Positions 7,300-10,161 of a DNA stretch of 10,161 nucleotides are shown here, in pieces. Under the pieces are notes generated by a model. That model searched no databases and was not told where the DNA came from. It saw nothing but the letters and a program-made list of their open reading frames with translations. Source of the DNA: Treponema sp. (GTDB lineage Bacteria; Spirochaetota; Spirochaetia; Treponematales; Breznakiellaceae); the NCBI GenBank assembly GCA_031258265.1, contig JAIRNB010000075.1:1-10161 (forward strand), written 5' to 3'. Positions within the stretch are counted from its first letter, which is position 1. Each line of letters starts with the position of its first letter. The translations under genes were made by a program, and so were the position numbers.

Positions 7300-7505
7300 T
7301 CTGAATCCGGGCGCATCCCCGCTTCGCGGGGACCGGGCTATCGCTGCAATCTTTTGGCTTCGCCAAAAGTATTTCCGCTCTATCCCTTGCGCTGCTAAAA
7401 AATGGCGTCCCTGCCATTTTTTAGCTTTACGTTTTTGCTTTGCAAAAACGTAGAAATTCCTTACAGCCGGCATCCTGCCGGCCAGTGCGCGCGCTTCGCT
7501 GTGTG
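7300..7505 (-). repeat. Intergenic array of five perfect stem-loops
   Basis: Lies in the 276-nt gap between the MBL hydrolase stop and the GH106-like start. Perfect hairpins, in + coordinates: 7316-7322/7326-7332 (7 bp, loop TTC); 7351-7358/7362-7369 (8 bp, loop TTC); 7394-7406/7413-7425 (13 bp, loop GTCCCT); 7428-7438/7442-7452 (11 bp, loop TTT); 7466-7472/7476-7482 (7 bp, loop TCC). The second hairpin is flanked by two related boxes (- strand): AAGGGATAGAGCGGAAAT (7371-7388) before it and ATTGCAGCGATAGCCCGG (7333-7350) after it, sharing GATAG..CGG. No ORF of note and no clear U-tailed terminator on the - strand is present. It looks like a dispersed intergenic repeat element, possibly stabilising or partly terminating operon mRNA. 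The remaining bases (7506-7556) show nothing I can name. Confidence 0.65.
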
Positions 7506-7556
7506 ATACGATTTTCCGCCAAGATGCAAAGCCGCATTTTCATTGTTGTCGAGGCA

Positions 7557-8330
7557 CTAAATATTCTCCGGATTATAGCAGTAATCCTTTATATGCTTGT
7601 AAGACACGGTCCGGTATTTGATCCGCATGTCCCGGCGCTCCATCGTTTTTTCCTCCCCAATCCACTCCCCGGAAATAATCTTGTCCGTCACCAGCAGGGT
7701 ATCGGCAAGGAATTCCAGATCGTGCTGGATGGGAGCCTGGTGACGGTGGCCGGTATGAATTTTAAGGTCCTTCATACCTTTCACAATTTCCCAGAGCCGT
7801 CCCAGATGTCCGCGGAATTCCCGTAAGGGCAGGGCGCCGGGAATCTGCATCCAGAATACCCCCGCGCCAATGGCGTCCCCGGTGTACAGGTGCTGTCTTT
7901 CCCTCTCCAGGAAAACCATGGAACCGGGGGTATGACCGGGACAGGATATGGCCTCCAGACAGTAGCCCCCCAGATCAAATTTCTGCCCTTCCTTTAAGGG
8001 GCTGAACCACTTGGCCTCCCGTCCCCACTTTGTTATCAGGGGCAGGTCCTTTTCGTCCATCCAGATCTTACAGCCCTCCGCGTAAAAGTCCCCGGTGGAG
8101 ACCCCCGCGTGATCCAAATGACCGTGACTGATAAGTACGTCAATAGGCAGGGAACTAAGTTCCCGGACCTTCCGGTAAAGGGAAGTTTCCTCCTGCAGGG
8201 TATCTATCACCAGCGCCCGCTTTGCGCCGTTGATTAAATATGCATCCATCTGGGGGCCGGTAAGTTCCACCGCCTCATTAAAAGTCCAAATATTATCTTC
8301 CAGCCTTTTCGTTACAAGGGTTCCATCCAT
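7557..8330 (-). CDS. MBL-fold (metallo-beta-lactamase superfamily) metal-dependent hydrolase
   Basis: A 257-residue cytoplasmic hydrolase (no signal peptide). The metal-binding set is complete: HGHLDH (H69, H71, D73, H74), H133 in PGHTPGS, D152 in YTGDAIG, and a final His at 195 or 197 in TGHRH. This is the glyoxalase II/lactonase-type arrangement for two metal ions, usually zinc, and not a beta-lactam resistance signature. Members hydrolyse thioesters, lactones, phosphodiesters and more; the substrate cannot be told from motifs. The ATG at 8330 is supported by AGGA (8338-8341), which overlaps the TAG stop of the beta-helix gene, leaving only 9 nt between the genes, so they are co-transcribed. 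The sequence downstream is the hairpin array and then the GH106-like gene. In this setting a sugar-lactone or ester substrate is a reasonable guess, no more. Confidence 0.9.
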   Translation of the reverse strand: MDGTLVTKRLEDNIWTFNEAVELTGPQMDAYLINGAKRALVIDTLQEETSLYRKVRELSSLPIDVLISHGHLDHAGVSTGDFYAEGCKIWMDEKDLPLITKWGREAKWFSPLKEGQKFDLGGYCLEAISCPGHTPGSMVFLERERQHLYTGDAIGAGVFWMQIPGALPLREFRGHLGRLWEIVKGMKDLKIHTGHRHQAPIQHDLEFLADTLLVTDKIISGEWIGEEKTMERRDMRIKYRTVSYKHIKDYCYNPENI

Positions 8331-8339
8331 GGTTTGTTC

Positions 8340-10161
8340 CTAAGCCTTGTAACGGCGGGGATCAATATTGATCGCGGTCTTTCCCCGGGGCAGTTTAGCA
8401 ATGGGTCCGGCAATACGATCCCCCTCCAGGACTTCAGCAAAATAACCGGTCTTTACCTTGCTATCCGCCTTCACCGGAGGCAGTTCTTCTTTTAGGTCAA
8501 CGATCATTTCCAGCTTGGCGCTGTCGATTTCCACATCCAGATCGGCCAGGCAGCCGGTAAGATCAAAACCGCAAAATTCACGCCAGGCGGGGAGGTCCAG
8601 ACACATGGTAGGGGCCGGCTGGAGAACCCGCAAATATCCCCCAAAGAGCGGCATCTTGGCATAGGCGTTACCTTCCGCCTCGTTATGGGGATTGGGAAAT
8701 TTAATCGCCGCCTCGCCACATTCGTAGAACAGATTGTTAAAGAATTTACACTCCCTGGCGGTGCCCCCCCGGCCCATAAGCCTAAAGGCCACGGTTTTGG
8801 CAAAGTAACCGGAATTATTACACTTACCGATAAGGTTATTAACGATCCTCAAGCGGTCGGTTCCCTCTCCGTAGATACCGTAACCGTTCACCACGTCAAG
8901 CTGCTGATCCTTGTACCAGCCCGAAGAACCGGGTTCCACGGGAACGGCATTACGATCGTAACGGCCCTCCACATTCCAGATAATGTTGTTATCGATCATT
9001 GTTTCCCGGTCCCGGGTGGCTTCCATAAAAATATGCTCCCGGGAATCGATGCCGTCGATAAGAACATTGCCGGTAAGCCGGCAGTTGTAGTTATGAACAT
9101 CCATCCAGATAGAATCACAGCCTATGGTGCGGCGAATCACGTTCCGCCTGAACAGGGCGTCGATGGCGTTATGTACCTTGATACCCCCCGCTTCCCAGGA
9201 AAGTTCCATCCGCTGCCAGCCGGTCCCCTCTATCAGATTATCCTCGATAAGGAGGCCCGTAGTATTCATCGCGGCAATACCGCAGACCCCCACATCCCGA
9301 ATCACATTCCCCCGCAGGATATTATAACCCAGGACCTGCCCTTCTATCCGCCCGTGGTGCCAACATTCATTCCCGCAATCAATACCCACGGCATTGGCCC
9401 AGTCGATAGTACAGCCTTCGATAATCCAGTGATGACCCCGGTAAGCGGAAATTGAACCCCTCTGGGGTACCGGCGCGCCCATGGCCGCATGACAGCAGAT
9501 AAGCCCCTTCAGGTGAATGTAAGAAAGAAAGGGTATCTCCGGGGCAAAGCACTGTTCCCGGCTGCTCAGCTCGATCCGGTGGTTTCCCGGATCATCATCC
9601 CCTTTAAGCCGGAAATGGACTTTCATGCCGTTGGCTTCGACCCAGTAAGTACCCTCCTCTTTTCCCATGAAGTAAAAGAGGGGAACCTGTTTAAGGGGCT
9701 TCCCGTCTACGAAAACCATCCCCCGGCGGTTAAGATAAGTCGTCATGTCGGTCTTCGCGTACTCGATAAAAAGCCGGTCATGGATGATATTAACCCCCAA
9801 AAAGGGGTTATAACCCTTAAAATCCTCAGGATTAAGGGCTATTTCCCATATTTTCGCATGGGCATTGGTAGGCTTCTCGTTAAACCGGGTAAGGGACCAG
9901 CCTTCACTGGGTTTAAATTCCTTTACTTCCACCGATGCCTTAATAAATACCTTTTCCCCCGGGGCGGCTTCATAACAGATCATGGACTTTTCATCGTTCC
10001 CGCCCCTCAGGGGACGGACCGTTTCCCGGTATTCTCCGCCTTTGATAATAACTTTAGTACCGGGTTTTGCCGCCTTTGCGGCGGCGTTGATAGTTTTCAG
10101 GGGGCTGTCCTTGCCCCCCGCATTGTTGTCATTCCCCCCGGTTCCGTCCACATAAAGGAAA
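8340..10161 (-). CDS. Right-handed parallel beta-helix protein (5' end beyond window)
   Basis: At least 606 residues; the frame is open to the right edge of the window, reading FLYVDGTGGNDNN, so the true start is outside. The internal GTG at 10151 is not the start, because YVDGTGGND followed by SPLKTINAAAKAAKPGTKV and GGEYRE is the usual opening of secreted or surface beta-helix proteins (DUF1565/pectate-lyase-like). Numbering from that valine as residue 1, coil repeats with Asn ladders appear at about 277 (NILRGNVIRD), 305 (NLIEGT), 337 (NVIRRT), 362 (NVLIDG), 388 (NNIIWN), 438 (NNLIGKC) and 472 (NNLFYECG). The last 100 residues form a separate, non-repeat tail. Such proteins are often polysaccharide lyases or glycosidases, but no catalytic motif is identifiable here. 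Whether a signal peptide exists cannot be seen. The DNA looks less G+C-rich than aroC or the GH gene. It is the first visible gene of the - strand cluster. Confidence 0.88.
   Translation of the reverse strand, partial: FLYVDGTGGNDNNAGGKDSPLKTINAAAKAAKPGTKVIIKGGEYRETVRPLRGGNDEKSMICYEAAPGEKVFIKASVEVKEFKPSEGWSLTRFNEKPTNAHAKIWEIALNPEDFKGYNPFLGVNIIHDRLFIEYAKTDMTTYLNRRGMVFVDGKPLKQVPLFYFMGKEEGTYWVEANGMKVHFRLKGDDDPGNHRIELSSREQCFAPEIPFLSYIHLKGLICCHAAMGAPVPQRGSISAYRGHHWIIEGCTIDWANAVGIDCGNECWHHGRIEGQVLGYNILRGNVIRDVGVCGIAAMNTTGLLIEDNLIEGTGWQRMELSWEAGGIKVHNAIDALFRRNVIRRTIGCDSIWMDVHNYNCRLTGNVLIDGIDSREHIFMEATRDRETMIDNNIIWNVEGRYDRNAVPVEPGSSGWYKDQQLDVVNGYGIYGEGTDRLRIVNNLIGKCNNSGYFAKTVAFRLMGRGGTARECKFFNNLFYECGEAAIKFPNPHNEAEGNAYAKMPLFGGYLRVLQPAPTMCLDLPAWREFCGFDLTGCLADLDVEIDSAKLEMIVDLKEELPPVKADSKVKTGYFAEVLEGDRIAGPIAKLPRGKTAINIDPRRYKA

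Noticed and set aside
7300..7505. CRISPR array
   Set aside because: The palindromes differ from one another in sequence and length, and there are no equal repeats with regular spacers.
8685..9455. 256-codon open frame on the + strand opposite the beta-helix gene
   Set aside because: No domain or good ribosome binding site; it overlaps the regular Asn-ladder repeats of the real gene.
10149..10151. GTG at 10151 as start of the beta-helix gene
   Set aside because: The frame continues to the window edge with residues FLY that belong to the usual family opening YVDGTGGND, so the gene is simply cut by the window.

Overview
This is bacterial DNA carrying six protein-coding genes. One is on the + strand at the left, and five are on the - strand forming what looks like a single transcription direction from the right edge leftwards. 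No tRNA, rRNA, CRISPR array or transposase gene was found. By eye the G+C content is high, roughly the upper 50s percent; it is highest in aroC and visibly lower in the beta-helix gene. Strong AGGAGG-type ribosome binding sites precede several genes. The gene mix (MsbA-type ABC exporter, carbohydrate-active proteins, PfkB sugar kinase, chorismate synthase) and the hairpin-rich intergenic DNA suggest an anaerobic, polysaccharide-using gut bacterium. My impression is a Treponema-like spirochaete of the termite gut, but no marker gene here proves it.

Layout. Bases 1-101 are a leader containing a perfect inverted repeat that would bury the ribosome binding site of the next gene. Bases 102-1817 (+) encode a full-length ABC exporter half-transporter (membrane domain fused to ATPase). 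A short convergent gap (1818-1877) holds probable terminator hairpins. On the - strand, in transcription order, come: a right-handed beta-helix protein whose 5' end lies outside the window (8340-10161); a metallo-beta-lactamase-fold hydrolase 9 nt later (7557-8330); a 276-nt intergenic region packed with perfect stem-loops (7281-7556); a 1048-residue GH106-like glycoside hydrolase (4134-7280); a PfkB-family fructokinase-like sugar kinase (3095-4081); and aroC, chorismate synthase (1878-3098), whose start codon overlaps the kinase stop codon.

How they may work together (inference). The beta-helix protein and the GH106-like enzyme fit degradation of a plant-type, possibly rhamnose-containing, polysaccharide or its oligosaccharides. 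The MBL-fold enzyme could act on a lactone, ester or thioester intermediate. The kinase would phosphorylate a released sugar for central metabolism. aroC is a housekeeping shikimate-pathway gene that seems to be translationally coupled to the end of this sugar operon. The oddest points are a roughly 42-residue low-complexity, palindrome- and homopolymer-rich in-frame insertion inside aroC, the five-hairpin array in the middle of the operon, and the possible self-sequestered ribosome binding site before the exporter.
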